A stretch of 64,000 nt of DNA from Agarophyton chilense (taxonomy: Eukaryota > Rhodophyta > Florideophyceae > Gracilariales > Gracilariaceae): assembly GCA_030374765.1 (NCBI GenBank), contig JARGXX010000138.1:930001-994000 (forward strand), in the 5' to 3' direction. The position numbers were made by a program, and so were the translations under genes. Below are positions 35,040-47,040 of this stretch, in pieces. The notes beneath the pieces were generated by a model. That model searched no databases and was not told where the DNA came from. It saw only the letters and a program-made list of their open reading frames with translations. Numbering within the stretch: the first letter of the stretch is position 1; each line of letters begins with the position of its first letter.

Positions 35040-38000
35040 TTAGCCGTCTGCAGGCATCGGCTCCTTGCGACGGCGCCAATACCTGATACGGAAGTGTGGG
35101 GGTATTGCGACTGGGGGTTTGAGATAGTCCCCTTTTGGGCCCCAGCAGTACCACCTGACGGTGTACTTCGGACCATTGTAGGTTCGTGTGTTGCCCACAA
35201 GACGGTCAACCGAAAACTCTTCTGAGGTTTTGTCCTGATCTTTCGGGGGAACGCCACCTCGAGGGTTCATATGTTCCGAGTTGGGAGCTTTGTTTGTGGG
35301 AGCCGGGTCGGGAGCTCCCGCTGTTACCGTGTGAGGTTCCATTTCCGTCCCTGTTAGAGGGTTGTAATCCGGATCATCCCGTCGTAGTTCATCATTCACC
35401 TCAATTAGGGTGGGGTCCTTCGAGGGTCGAGTGCGCAGAGCTACCGCTCTGGGCTCTTGGGCTGAGGTGCCTGCCTCCATGCGATGTTGAACCGTTTCAG
35501 CTGCTACCGTAATACGGTCAATTGATATCGTATTCGGGATTCCGTCTTGTTCAACCCTAACGGTGTGGTCTGATGCGTTCAATACCTTATAATGTCACAC
35601 TGATTTGTGTAGAAGCTTCGAATTGATATCTCTGTCAATAGCTTCATCGTCTGCTTCATCAACCGGTCGTGGTTTTTTACCTGAAGGTGGTTTGTCTATG
35701 TAGACATAATGTCCCGAAGATACAGAGACCACTTTAGGTACCCTACGGTCGTAGTCGGCCTTGTACCGCTTCTGGGCTGCTGTGAGGCGGCTCTCTGCAC
35801 GTTTGAGAGCCCTCCTCAACCTCACAAGGATATTTCGATTGACTTAGGCAGGGGTCAGTGTGCCAGCTGCAGTGCTGGCGGTATGATCTCTTTGCACTAC
35901 AATACCTGGGGGGTGTCGCGAAAGAACCAAATCAAAGGGAGTGGTCTGCGTTGACCGGTCTACCTGAAGGTTATAGGAGTAGGTGAGCGGTTGCACCAGC
36001 TCATCCCACCCAGTTTGGTGCTTTCACGTATAGTGTCGTAGCCTTGATACCAATGTGTGGTTAAAGCGCTCGACCTGTCCGTTCGTCTGCGGGTGGTAGG
36101 CAGTAGTGAAATAGTGCTTGATACCCAAAAGGTTACATATTGCTTCGAAGAATTTCGATGCCAGGTTTGAACCATTAGCGGTAAGTAGGTACAGTGATGC
36201 ACCATACGGATAGACCCAATTGTTGAGGAACGCGATCGCCAGCGTTGTTGACTTCGTCTCCTTGAAAGGTATCGCTCTCGTGAGCTTCGAGAACCCGTCT
36301 GTGATCACTAGAATGTGTTGATACCCGTTCTTGGTCTTGGGAAGTTGTCCTAGAAGGTCTATCGCAACAAACTCCAGCGGACCCGTTGCTGGAAACAGCT
36401 TGAGGTACTTTCGATGCTTTCGAATACCACCGCGGAAACGAACACAGGATTCGCATTGTCTTACGAAATTATAGACATCATGGGCCATATGAGGCCAATA
36501 GAACCGTTTCCTCAAGGTGTCATACATCCTGGTGGCACCGGGGTATTCCGATAGTCGTCAGTAGTGCGCGAGATACAAGACTCTCGGGCGCAGTGCCTTC
36601 GGAACCACCTTTTGAAGGCTACCATCCAAGCTTGACCTTCTCACGACGTACCCATTGTGGTCCACATCGAACGATGATCCTTTGAAACCAATTTGGTCAG
36701 CCAGGGTTCTGCAGTACGCATCCTGGGCCTGTTCTCGTAGAAACTCCTCTCGGGTTACGGGCATGATGTTCGTTTCCTCTAGGGCCAGTATCTGCGTTGG
36801 TATGTCGGTGTTCCGCAAAGCGCCTTCTTCAGGTAAGTCCCAACATCCTTCTAGGTGTTCACCGGTACCATTTTTGTTTGATGATACCCAAAAGCAAGGG
36901 ATGCCATCGTCCACAGGTTCTGTCTCTAACCCTGAGGAGTTTAAGCGTGATATAGCATCAGCTATGTTGTGCTTGATACCTGGACGGTATTGTACGTCGT
37001 ATTCAAACTCCGACAGTCTCAACATCCAACGGGCAAGTCTACCAGACGCATCTGCGAGTCAGAGGATCTCCCTTGAGGAGTCGTGGTCCGTGCGCAACGT
37101 AAAGCGCTCACCATACATGTATGGACGGAGCATCAACATGCTCCACACTACTGCTAGACATTCCTTCTCGGTTACCGTGTAATTCTGCTCCGCCTCATTC
37201 ATAGCGCGGCTCCAGTACTCTATAGGTAATTTGTCTCCGGTGTGCTGCTCCTGTATGAGATAACAACCAATTTGGGCATGGGATGCATCTGTATCCAGCG
37301 TGTATGGTAGACCTGTTTTCGGTAACGCTAAGATTGGCGGCGACAACAGCGCTCGTTTCAATTCCTCAAAGGTATCCATTTCGTCGTTCGATAGATTTTC
37401 AAACCATTCAGGTTCACTTTTCTGGAGCTTCTTGTTGAGGGGAGCCTCTATTTTTGCGAATCCCTTCACGAAGCGACGATAGACGTTGCATAAACCTATA
37501 AAGGATCGTACGTCTGTCTGGGATCGTGGCAACTTGACCTCTAGTACGGCTCTAATGTTGCTCGGCGAAACCTCTAGGGTACCAGGGCCTATGATGTGGC
37601 CCAGGTATTCAACCGTTCTGGTAAAGAAGACGCATTTGCGTAGCTTCAGCGTCACCCCCGCCTCAGCTAGGAGGGTTTGTACGGTGCATACGTGTGCAAA
37701 ATCCTCTTCTACCGATCTGGAATAGATGATTACATCATCGATGTATACCAAGGCGGTTGTCCATTTAACCTTAGAAGGGATGATGTCCAGAGCCCTTTGA
37801 AAGGTGGCTGGAGCATTTCACAACCCGAAAGGCATCCGCATGAAGCGAAACAAACCTGCATGGAACGTGAAGGTCGTTTTGTCTCGATCTTCCTCACCTA
37901 CAGGTACCTGCCAATAACCACAATTGGCATCCAACGTGGTAGATATCTGTGCATCTCCCAAAGAGTCGATGCACTCATCCATTCTAGGTGTCGGGTACGA

Positions 38001-39167
38001 ATCCCTGACGGTCACGCTATTGAGCCTCCTGTCGTCCACGCAGAACCTCAAACGGTTATTCCCTTTCTTATGAACCAGAACCACGGGACTAGCCCAATCT
38101 GAGTTGGCTGGTTCAATTACACCTTCTTGGAGCGTTCGCTCCACTTCCTTGAATTCTACATCTCTCGCCTTCGGACCTGCACGGTATGGTTGCTGATAAA
38201 TCGGGTTTGAGTCAGAGAGAAGCTCGATGCAATGCTGTGTGGCCTTAATTTGGCCCAGATAGCCTGACCACATGGTTTCGAACTCCACCAGAAGGTCGAT
38301 AATACGGCCCCGCAGTTGGCCGTTTTCTTCACCGATCTGGACTGTATCTTGCCATTGCCTCTCAGGGTCAGGTTTCTCTTTTTTGTCTACCGATGCCTTA
38401 TCGGTTAGCTTTGCTTCCAAGTTGGTATTTATCGATACCTTTGTGGCTGTGGACGCATTTGCGCAGCCCCCTTCCTTACCGAAGGCGACCTCGCCAATAT
38501 CAGTGTGAGCTGCGGTGAAGACCCCTTGTGGTGCCGGTACTGCGATGCCAACATTGGTATTTTTCGGCAACTTCACGTCGTGACTGCTGAAGTTACTGAG
38601 ACACAGCGTAAAGGGTTGGTTTGGGATGTTGTCGACAATCCTGTTGGCCATCAAGGTGAGGTGTCGATGTGCTAACCTCGGATGGTTTTGTAGTCTGACC
38701 AGCCCAGGGGTCGCACACGACACCGGTACCAATATTTGGTTCACTGGCCGGATAATAACCTGTTTGGTAATGCGCACTTTGTTGGAGACCGTTTCGGTGG
38801 GTATCGTCTTCTTCGGTTTGACGAACCATCCCCGTTTGGTTTCCGTATTACCTAAAATGGCAATTCGTCCCCCCTGACGTAGGGCGACGGTATGGGAACC
38901 AGGAAGGATTGCATTAACATGTCTGTCAATGAAGTTCGTATCTAGTAGGCAGTCTGTTGGTAAACGGTCGACAACAAAGAATTGCAGTCTTACTTTCAGG
39001 TGTACGAGCTGCACCACAGTGGTAGGCATACCTGGAAGGTTTAATGGGCGCTCATTTGCATCCGCCAGCGGGTTGTTGTCGGGAGGTCGGCTCAAGTTAC
39101 GAAGTACCGCCTCAGGTATGACGCGGGAGTTCAGGACGTTTGGGCCGGCCCCCGTATCCAACACTCA
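35040..39167 (-). pseudogene. Protease, RT, RNase H, integrase and chromodomain of element C
   Basis: One reading frame with several stops. In order from 39164: protease LDTGAGPNVLNS; reverse transcriptase with FCVDDRRLNS, MPFGL and active site YIDD; RNase H TLDTDASHAQ; integrase zinc region with C..C (CESCVRFRG); core FVAIDLLGQL, LLTANGSNLASKF and YHPQTNGQVERFN. The second catalytic Asp is missing (TANG where the usual motif is TDNG). The C-terminal block EEFSVDRLV...PKYTVRWYCWGPKGDYLKPP is a diverged chromodomain. In-frame stops: TGA at 39165, 37818, 37059, 36558, 36024 and 35595, and TAA near 35863. Frame is otherwise kept over 4 kb, so decay has been mainly by point mutation. Confidence 0.88.
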
Positions 39168-39466
39168 GGTGACCGGAACCGCAAGGCGATCGGAGAAACA
39201 CATTGAAGCACGTACTTTATAGTTATTGTACTTCATATGACAAACCGGGACTGGTTGTGACGTGTTCTCTTCCACTTTCAAGGTTCTGGGTATCGATTGG
39301 CTTTCCAATTGCAGGCTGTGTTCGGCCATTACGCCAACCATTCGGTGTTTTCCTCCTGTACGGGAGGGGTTGAGTCCAAGTTGGGTGTTTCCTCGATGGT
39401 ATTGACCTGTACCGGTGTACGGGGTTGGAACCTATTTGGTGCCTGCGTTCAAGACCCATAGAGGCG

Positions 39467-41552
39467 TTGGTGATTCTGCATGCGAGACTGAATTAACTGG
39501 TCTCTCATCCCTGGAGGTAAGTTAGCGCAATTGTTTTCCAAATGGTCTGTCGCGAGACAGAACCAGCAAACGAGGCCTCCGGTTTGGGGGTCTCGCGTTA
39601 CCATTGAGGGGGGCTTCCACACCTGGGTGGTTGGAGCAGTGGCGTAGGATGTGGGTGGCTAGTTATGGGAGCTCGCTCCCGGGAGCTCGCTCCCTGCATC
39701 CTCTGCGAGCTTATCGCACTTGGCGGCGATTGTACAGAGTTTGGTGTACGCGTTGACGACCAATTTCCTACCGTCGAAGGTTTCGAGAACCGCCCCTGGA
39801 TCGCTACCAAGTGGATAGTGGTTCCTGTAGGTACTTCGATGTGCGAGCTACCCTCTGAGGTTGTGGTGTCTTCAATTTCCCAGACCAACCTTTTCGATTT
39901 ATCGTTCGAGGTTGCAGGCATGGCTGGTCTCTTTCCCAGCCGAAGGGTATCTCCAAGGCCCTGGAAGTATCGAGCCAGCCCATTGTAGTCTACTTTTCGG
40001 GTAGTGGCCAGGTAATTACGTACCTGGGAACGGATCGCTTTGTCGACATTGTCGGCAAATAGCGACTTTAACCTAGAGGTAGTGAACACATTACCACAAC
40101 GGGTTGCCAGATTCCAAGGAGCGAGAGAAAACTCCGATTCGGTTTGCCCAGACCGTTGATGGTAAGCGAGGACTTCCGAGTAATTCTCTTGGATAATATC
40201 ATCGGTGGCGTATGTTTCCAAAAGGGAATTGACCACCTCTGGGTGTGACTCCAACATCTCCGTGCCATCCTCATCTATCGCTAAGGTATTGCCGCAGAGC
40301 CTACCCTGCAGAAAGTAGTATGATTGTCCTTTAAGTTAAAACTGAAATAGCCACATAGCAGCGCCCTCGGAAAAACCATTTTGGTCACTTGCAATCTTGA
40401 ACTTCTGTAGAAACTCAATCACCGCAATAGGATCCGTACCTGTGAAGGTTGTGTCACCCATTTGGAAGCTGAGCTTCTTGTGGTGCTTAGTAATCTTCTG
40501 AGCAACCTCGTCGGTGTATTCAGAAGACTTATTGATCAACCGATAAGTCCTGTAATCAACCGTTTTGGTGAACATATCGTTCAACGGTTGGTGCACCTCC
40601 AGGTCCCTTTCTGTGTCCGACTCAAAGTCGGGCGACTCATTGTATCGCTTTTTACCCTTTCCGTTCTTTCTCCAAGACTTCTTCGTCGACCTGTTCGGTT
40701 TCCTCTTCTTCTTAGCTCTACGGTCATCATCCGACGATGAACTCGTATCGGAACTGGAGTCTCACAAGTCGGGATCTGAATCATCCTCTCGATTCTTTCC
40801 CCTCTTCGTCTTCTGCTTCTTCCCTTTTCGGTTTCTTCGTCGCTCATCCAACGAGTCAGACGAATCGTCCTTGGGACCACCTCCATGGGTACCTTTTTGA
40901 ACGAAACCAGTAATTGGTGGCAGATAAATGTCTTGAGGATCTACCTTCCCCAGGACCTCTTGACTCTGCCTTAGATCTTGTAGGTACTCACTATCAGTAG
41001 GTAAGTGTTTGGAATGGGTGGAATGACCCATTTGGAACCCTTGTGGTATGTGCTTTGTGATGTTCACCTGTGTAGTTCGGGATTCTGCGAATCCCTCGGA
41101 AACCCAAAGGTCCTGCACAGTGCGGTAAACATGATCTCTAGCATCTGTAAAGAGATACAGTTTCACCATTTCCGGTATCCTGCCGATAGCTCTTGAGCTG
41201 CTCGGTCAACCACAATACGGGTAAATGCATCGACGTCCATTGAGGGCGGAACCATCCGGGTATTCGACTCCTCCTTTAAGGTTAATGCATCCTCGACTGC
41301 GAGGGTGACGAGCGCTTTCGATCGCTCTTCAAGCTCAGGCCATAGCTCCTCCGCTGCAACCTCAATTGGTAATTCCCTTTGAGGTTCCGTTGCCATAGGC
41401 GGCGGACCATGTACCTTTAGGGTTTTGTTCCGAGGGTGCCGGAGCAGCTCCTCGGGGTTTTCCAGAATCGGTTGAGCCGATGGGGCTCCTTTAAAACCTT
41501 TATAGCTTGGCCGGGCGCTCGAACTACGCGTATTCCTTTTAGGTCGTTCCAT
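39467..41552 (-). pseudogene. Gag of element C
   Basis: It starts at ATG 41552 (MERPKRNTRSSS) with an acidic/Pro-rich head, shifts frame near 41166, and continues through a Lys/Arg/Ser/Asp-rich stretch (TGA at 40762), the capsid part (DYRTYRLINKSSEYTDEV; TAA at 40336 after LFQF) and ESHPEVVNSLLETYATDD. It ends with one CCHC zinc knuckle, CWFCLATDHLENNC (about 39571-39529), which is perfectly spaced. The capsid part is clearly homologous to the gag of element D (LDYRNYRLADRSAKYSGSVA). Confidence 0.8.
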
Positions 41553-41699
41553 TTGTGACCAATAGTGGTATCCTGGATTGCTTTACGGGATTTCCTGAAA
41601 CCGAATAGGGGTACAAGCGTCCAATCCTTCTCGGCATCTCGTGTGAACCGTGGAGGTACGACGAAACCTAAAAATACTTTCTAAGTCGGGAGACCACAA

Positions 41700-42333
41700 T
41701 GTCGTACAATCACCTGTGGGGTATGCTACTGTCCTGTCTCGGGAGAGTAGTGACGCTCAACCGTAGGCAGCGTGTTGACGCTCAACCTTAGAAGGAATAC
41801 ATAGTATAATTCGATGGTAACAGGGCACCGTGAAAACCCGCAGGGGCAAAGGGCGGGGCAACTAGCCTATACCGTGTAGGTGAACGATGGTAGGCGTCGA
41901 CGCGCGGGAAAGCCTGTGTGGTAGTTGACAAACGATGAAACAAAAGGTATAGTCGTGACCCAAGTGGTTCCTATCTTTATCAGATTAGGGTGGGGGAGGT
42001 GCAGTTCCCTATATGCAGTGGACTGCACTCTCCAGATCACCCGGGAGGTGCCAGCAAGGCACGGTCTCTGACCTAGTGTCAGAGACCTGGGCAGCACTGG
42101 CTACAGTGCCAGGTGGCCACGCCACTACTGTACTAAAATAAATATAATTAAAATTACAAGTACTAACAATTACTCAACCAGAAGGTACATGTCAACACTA
42201 CACGTGGCTAACAACACCTAGATGGTAGGTCGCCCGGAGCTGCGTGGCCGATGATCCCTCGCATCCATCACCTACAATGTCAGTGAAGTATATTGACAAC
42301 CTCAAAGGTCAGACCTTCTGCCACTATACGACA
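41700..42333 (-). repeat. 5' LTR of element C (634 bp)
   Basis: Same ends as the left copy (TGTCGTA/TACGACA). On the minus strand the LTR is followed at once by TTGTGGTCTCCCGACTT (41699-41683), a candidate primer binding site containing TGGTCTCCCGA. That places the 5' end here and assigns this LTR to the minus-strand element, not to the plus-strand element D that follows. Confidence 0.85.
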
Positions 42334-43985
42334 AGCCCACGTGGATTCCATTATGAACGGGCGACTTGCTACGGGGATCGCTGACCATACGGATTATCTC
42401 ATCACGCGAATCGTCCGCAAGGTAATGGAGTCTGCGTTATTCACAGGCTCCCTCCTGCGGTCCGTTCAAGGAGCAGTCAACCGCCAGGCAGGCAATTTGG
42501 TCCCTAGAACCACCCCACCACAAATTAACCATCCAGTCTCCATATGGAAACTCCCTACCGACCCCCAGGAGTTGCAGAATTATCCGCCCCTCGCCGGGAA
42601 TACCATCAAGAAAACCCCATGGTGGGACAATCCAGGAGCAGAAGAGAAACTTCGCGTCTTAATGAGAGACAGATTTCCCATCAGAAGAATCCAGGCGAGG
42701 AACAAGCGAGGAGCAGAAGAGAAGCTCCGCGTCTAGAAGAGAGACCGCTTGCCCCACCCGACAGATTATATGAGGTACAGCGACCTCAGGACTGCATCGG
42801 ATCTGATACAGAGATCGATCCTTTAGGTCCCTACTCCGCTGGAAAGAAAAGAAGCAACCGTAGGAGAAAGAAGAAAAGAAGTAGCAAGAGAATAGACCAT
42901 TCGGACACGAGTGATTCCGAATCAGCCTCAACCGAAACGACCGACTCGGGAGTAGATGAGGCTGACGTTCGAGGCCTCAGACAACTGACAATAACCAACG
43001 AACTTTTTCTTAAGATTCTAGACTACCGGAATTACCGGCTAGCCGACAGGTCCGCGAAATATTCTGGTTCGGTGGCTCGCAGAGTCGCCAAATGGGCCAA
43101 ACGGATGCAACTAACCATTACGGACAACTTCTCGGGTTCCGATCCCATTGCTGTCCTTAAGTTTCTCAGTTTGTTCCGTACAGCCTGCGATAAGAACGGT
43201 GTTCACGAGGGCGCCACTCTGTACCTTTTCCAATTCTTCCGTACAGGACAGGTGCTTGGCCGAGTGGTTTCGAAGATATCTGGCACAACTGACCTCGTCG
43301 ATGCTCAAGACCGTGAGCTTCTCAGGTTTTACCCTCAGGTTGTTCATTACCTCTTGGAAACTTACGCCACGGATGACGTTGTAGTGGATGCCCACCAGGA
43401 AGCCATCTCCATTAGGCCGATCTTCAACATGACCAAATCGGCTTTTGCAGACGACCTATGGAAGAAGGCTTACCGATGTGGAAACTGGTTATCCGAATGA
43501 TGGCTTAAACGTCACTTCATCACGGGATTCCTCCCTGCCCTTCGGACACATGTGCACAATTACCACACGGAAAACCCGCAATACTCCTTCCGAAGGCTCG
43601 CTACATACGCCGAGGGTTATTGCAAAACCTACACGACCTCCAGGTGCAACGCTGATAGAACCAGAGGACATGCAAGTCCATGCGTAAACCCAACCAAGCC
43701 CATTTGGTTAGCTCCACGCAGTCGGACATGGATGCATCACTTCATTATGCCAATTCGGGAGATGTCCTCGCGGTCAATTTCAGTGCTCCTCCGTCCCAAC
43801 CCCCATCATATACCTCCCAGGGAACTAGAGCGACCACTGGATCACCCACACCCAAGTATTCTCCCTTTCCGCCCCGCAAGAACGTTTTTGTTTGCTCCTC
43901 AAGGGCTTGCTTCCTCTGCCTTTCCGTGACCCAACCTTGTGGGTGTACGAAATATCTGCCCAAGGACGCACGTAAAACCTCCTAG
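42334..43985 (+). pseudogene. Gag of element D, 5' truncated
   Basis: The frame enters directly from the LTR of element C with MNGRLATGIADHTDYLITRIVRK, which corresponds to the middle of the element-C gag, so the start is missing. A second frame (42544-43500) carries the Lys/Arg/Ser-rich stretch, the capsid block LDYRNYRLADRSAKYSGSVA, AVLKFLSLFRTACDKNG and LFQFFRTGQVLGRV, then HYLLETYATDDVV. TGA ends it at 43498. A poorly kept Cys-rich piece (VFVCSSRACFLCLSVTQPCG, near 43885-43945) stands where the zinc knuckle should be. Confidence 0.75.
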
Positions 43986-44429
43986 CCCGAAGGGAAGAAA
44001 ATTACCGGGTGCCGAAATCCGAAGGAATGTATAACAGGGCACAGCAACGAACCACAGGGACCCCTGCAAGCTCACGCTAAGCCAAGCCTCCGGATACTCC
44101 CATCAAAGCCCCACAGGTCCACGCCATTGTAGATCCTACGGACGACCCCGTGGAAGAACCCTATCCTCAGGAAGAAACGGAAACCCCATCGGAAAACTCC
44201 TAGACGGACGACTTGAGGCAAATCGTCCCTCTTTAAGCCCCTGCCTCAACCAATTGGACGGACATGAGCCAAAGAACTCCTCACCTCCCAATACGAACAA
44301 CTCACAATAGATCACTCAAAATGAACCACAGTTTGAACACAGTAATGATCCGGTCTGTATCCTCAGGAAAGATAACTATAAAGTTCGAGTAACCGTAGGA
44401 CTTCGTTCCAACAACTCTTGAGTGACCAC

Positions 44430-45676
44430 AGCTGTATTGCACACAGACGCTGGTCCCAACTTAGTCCATCCTAAGCTACTTTCACTGGGTTGGTAAGATT
44501 TCGTTCAGGCAAGGAAGACCCCAAGGATTACCGATGCGTAACGTAGACCAATGGAAATTACAGGGATACTACCACTTTACCTCCAATTAAGGCAATTCAA
44601 AGTCAGCACGTGGATCCTTGTATGTCCTAACTTGGGCGCTGAGGCAATCCTAGGAACTTCTTTTATCGATCGGTACATCAAGGCCATTTATCCAGGCTTT
44701 AGAAAAGTCGTGTTCTACCGCGCACCTTCGATCTCCATAACTGGTTCCGCCCCAGGGCCAGAAGCTAACCGCAAACGAGCAGTTGTCTTCAAAAACACGA
44801 ATTCCAATAAGGTTCGCCTGTCAAAGGCCATAACGATACCGCTGATGACCGAAATCACTGTATCGGTCCATTCCCAGTCCTCAGATCTGGTAACGATCAG
44901 AACCACCCGAAAACGGTTCTGAAGCACCTTACCTTGATGGGGAATGGAGTAATGGACATCCACCCAAACAGCTTTTTGGTCACAATCAGTAACTTCCGAG
45001 ATAAACCCGTGCAGTTACCTAAACATAAAGTGATTGGTATCACTCTACCCGCGCATGGATAACCTTGCGACGCCTACTCCCGATGAGGACGTCCACTCTT
45101 AGGAGGGGACGGTCGCCATCGGCGCAGAATTAGAATCCTATAGGTCCCAGGTGCTTGATCTCCTCAGGGAATACCAGGCCATGTGGTCAGGTATATTGGG
45201 CACAATCGCAGCCACTACACACCGCATTGACCTTCAGGATGATGCTAAATCACAGTTCCAGCACCCATACCGTACCGGCCTTAAGGGTAGGGAAATTGTC
45301 ACCGACCATATAGGCAAGATGCGCAAAGCTCAAGTTTAGAGCCGGCGCCTCCAAACAAATCCGAATGGGCAATTCCACTTGTCTTCGTGGCGAAGAAAGA
45401 TGGCTCCTTCAGGTTCTGTGTCGACTACAGGAAGCTGAACGCAGTAACCAAGAGGGACTCATGCCCGAAAGCCCGCATGGACGACTGTCTGGATTCCTTA
45501 GGCGAAACTGTCGTATTTACCACACTGGACGCTAACTCCGGATACTGGAAAATCTCTTTGGCCGAAGATGCGAGAGCGCTGACAATCTTTACCACCCATG
45601 AAGTTCTGTTCAGATTTACTCGCATGCCCTTTGGTTTGAAGAATACACCAGCCACTTTCCAAAGGGTAATAGACAT
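44430..45676 (+). pseudogene. Protease and first half of reverse transcriptase of element D
   Basis: The protease active-site region reads HTDAGPN where related elements have DTGAGPN, followed by AILGTSFIDRYIKAIYPG and KVRLSKAI, homologous to the element-C protease region. The reverse transcriptase begins at LLREYQAMWSGILG (45151). After a frameshift near 45338 it continues with KKDGSFRFCVDYRKLN, TTLDANSGYWKI and MPFGLKNTPATFQR up to 45676, where element E is inserted. The second half resumes at 61540. Confidence 0.85.
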
Positions 45677-45699
45677 CGTCTGTGTTCTCGGAATGCTAG
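45677..45699 (+). repeat. Left terminal inverted repeat of element E
   Basis: Starts CGTCTGTGTTCTCGG and ends in TGCTAG; pairs with 61517-61539 with one mismatch. Two more CTAG-containing motifs follow at 45707-45712 (tgctag) and 45765-45770 (cgctag), in the subterminal region where transposases of this group bind. 45700-45929 has no gene. Confidence 0.92.
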
Positions 45700-45929
45700 A
45701 TAAGTGTGCTAGATAGTTAGTTTTGTAAATAAAAAGCCAAAAAATCTAAGAATTTTGCAGATTGCGCTAGTTCGGCACCTGAAAAAAAAATTTTGGAAAT
45801 AAGAACTCCATGCATCTTAGTGTTTTGACCACTTAATGCAGTTTAATCTGCATTTGCAGTTTACTGGTCACTTTTGACCGCTCTAGGTGGAGATCCATAC
45901 CAAGGCAGTCGTCAGTACCTTCTACCTCC

Positions 45930-46875
45930 TTACTGGCCCTTTTGCTTACTAGGCTCCAGCGTTCCACCGGGAGGATATTTGAGGTTGAAGAAGTCCACCA
46001 CCGCATTCTCAACCTCGTCCACCTCCCCACTGCTCAAGTTCCTCACACCCAGCTGCCCCACCACACACGCATTCCCACCCTTCTTCTCCACATCCTTACC
46101 AACCCTCCTCTTCTTCAGGCGACTCTCTCCAACTCCTCCCCCTTTCCATTCCTCTCTCCCCTTCTTCATCCCAGCCGGCTGCCCGCGTCTCCCTGGCGTC
46201 ACCGGCGACCCTTTCGCTCTCCCCCTCTCCTCTCCCACCTCCTTCAACACCTTCCGCGCACCCCAAATCTCCCCCACCCCTTCCATGTGCACTTCCAACA
46301 CCTTCACACGCCTCTTAAGTTCCTCATTCGCCCTCCACAGCTTCCCCATCTCCAGCCCAATGCATTCCACCATCCCATCTATATGATCCCTGGCCATCTT
46401 TCCAGCTAGCCTCACCCCCCTCCGAACGTTCGATATTGCCTCCAATGGCACCCCACCCTCCGACGCACTCAGCACTACCCCTCCCAACTCAGAAACAACC
46501 TCGGAAATGCAGTCATCCACCTTCTCTTTCAATCCACCTCCAAGCTCCCTTACCCGCTCCTTGATCTCCTCACAAAACTCTTCTTCCGGTCCCCCTCCCC
46601 CACCTCCCCCACCCTCCATCACCCCTTCCGCACCACAATTCTCCTTCCTCCCGTCCTCCTCCTCTTCCTCCTCCTCCGCCAGTGGTGTCTCCGGCACCAC
46701 CCTCTTGTCCAACAGCGCATTCAGATCCTCGTCCGGTACGCATCCCCTATGAACATGAAATATAGACCGCTTCGGTATTGCAATGTGCCAGAATGTGGCC
46801 CTCAGGGCTTCGCAAGGGCCGATACTGCTTGGTAACACAGTGGATGTCGTAATCTTGATATCTTCGACAGTTGTC
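45930..46875 (-). CDS. Coiled-coil protein of element E, unknown function
   Basis: The open frame is about 300 codons, but no ATG opens it; it could start at an exon boundary such as the TTCATAG/GGGATGCG junction near 46748. Visible parts: an acidic stretch (EEEEEEED), a Gly run, a helical coiled-coil region (FCEEIKERVRELGGGLKEKVDDCISEV and later LWRANEELKRRVKVLEVHMEGV), a basic nuclear-type stretch (SRLKKRRVGKDVEKK) and the C-terminal SSGEVDEVENAVVDFFNLKYPPGG. I do not recognise the family. It is the gene nearest the left end of the element and may be a DNA-binding accessory factor. Confidence 0.55.
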
Positions 46876-47040
46876 TTTCACTATGAGAAAGTGAAAGCAA
46901 GTGCTGCTCTCACGCGTTTCAATCCAGTTGTTCAGGAGTTTCTACTGAAAGACGACTGATCACTATTACAAGAAAAGGGGACTACTCCACATATTACCTC
47001 AAATTGTACTCTTTATTGTTCAATAGGTAACAGATACTAT

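Larger units (their letters stand above)
31086..42333 (-). mobile_element. Element C: 11.2-kb chromodomain gypsy element, decayed
   Basis: It is oriented right to left: 5' LTR (42333-41700), gag (41552-39467), protease to chromodomain (39167-35040), an antisense gene on the plus strand (32566-34879) and 3' LTR (31719-31086) preceded by the purine tract GGAAGGGGGTC. The two 634-bp LTRs differ at many sites (roughly 5 percent by eye), so it is older than element A. Flanking bases (cgagg and agccc) do not match, so no target duplication is visible. On its left the LTR cuts a piggyBac-like gene; on its right it abuts the middle of the gag of element D. Confidence 0.85.

Noticed and set aside
35040-41169. 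Possible recoding of TGA as an amino acid in element C (seven of nine stops are TGA)
   Set aside because: TAA also occurs, the residues expected at the TGA sites differ (for example Gly or Ser), and intact genes in the window end at ordinary stop codons. Point decay is simpler.
41700-42333. This LTR as the 5' LTR of the plus-strand element D
   Set aside because: The D gag enters in mid-protein right after it and no primer site follows on that side, while a primer-site-like sequence lies on the other side and fits element C.
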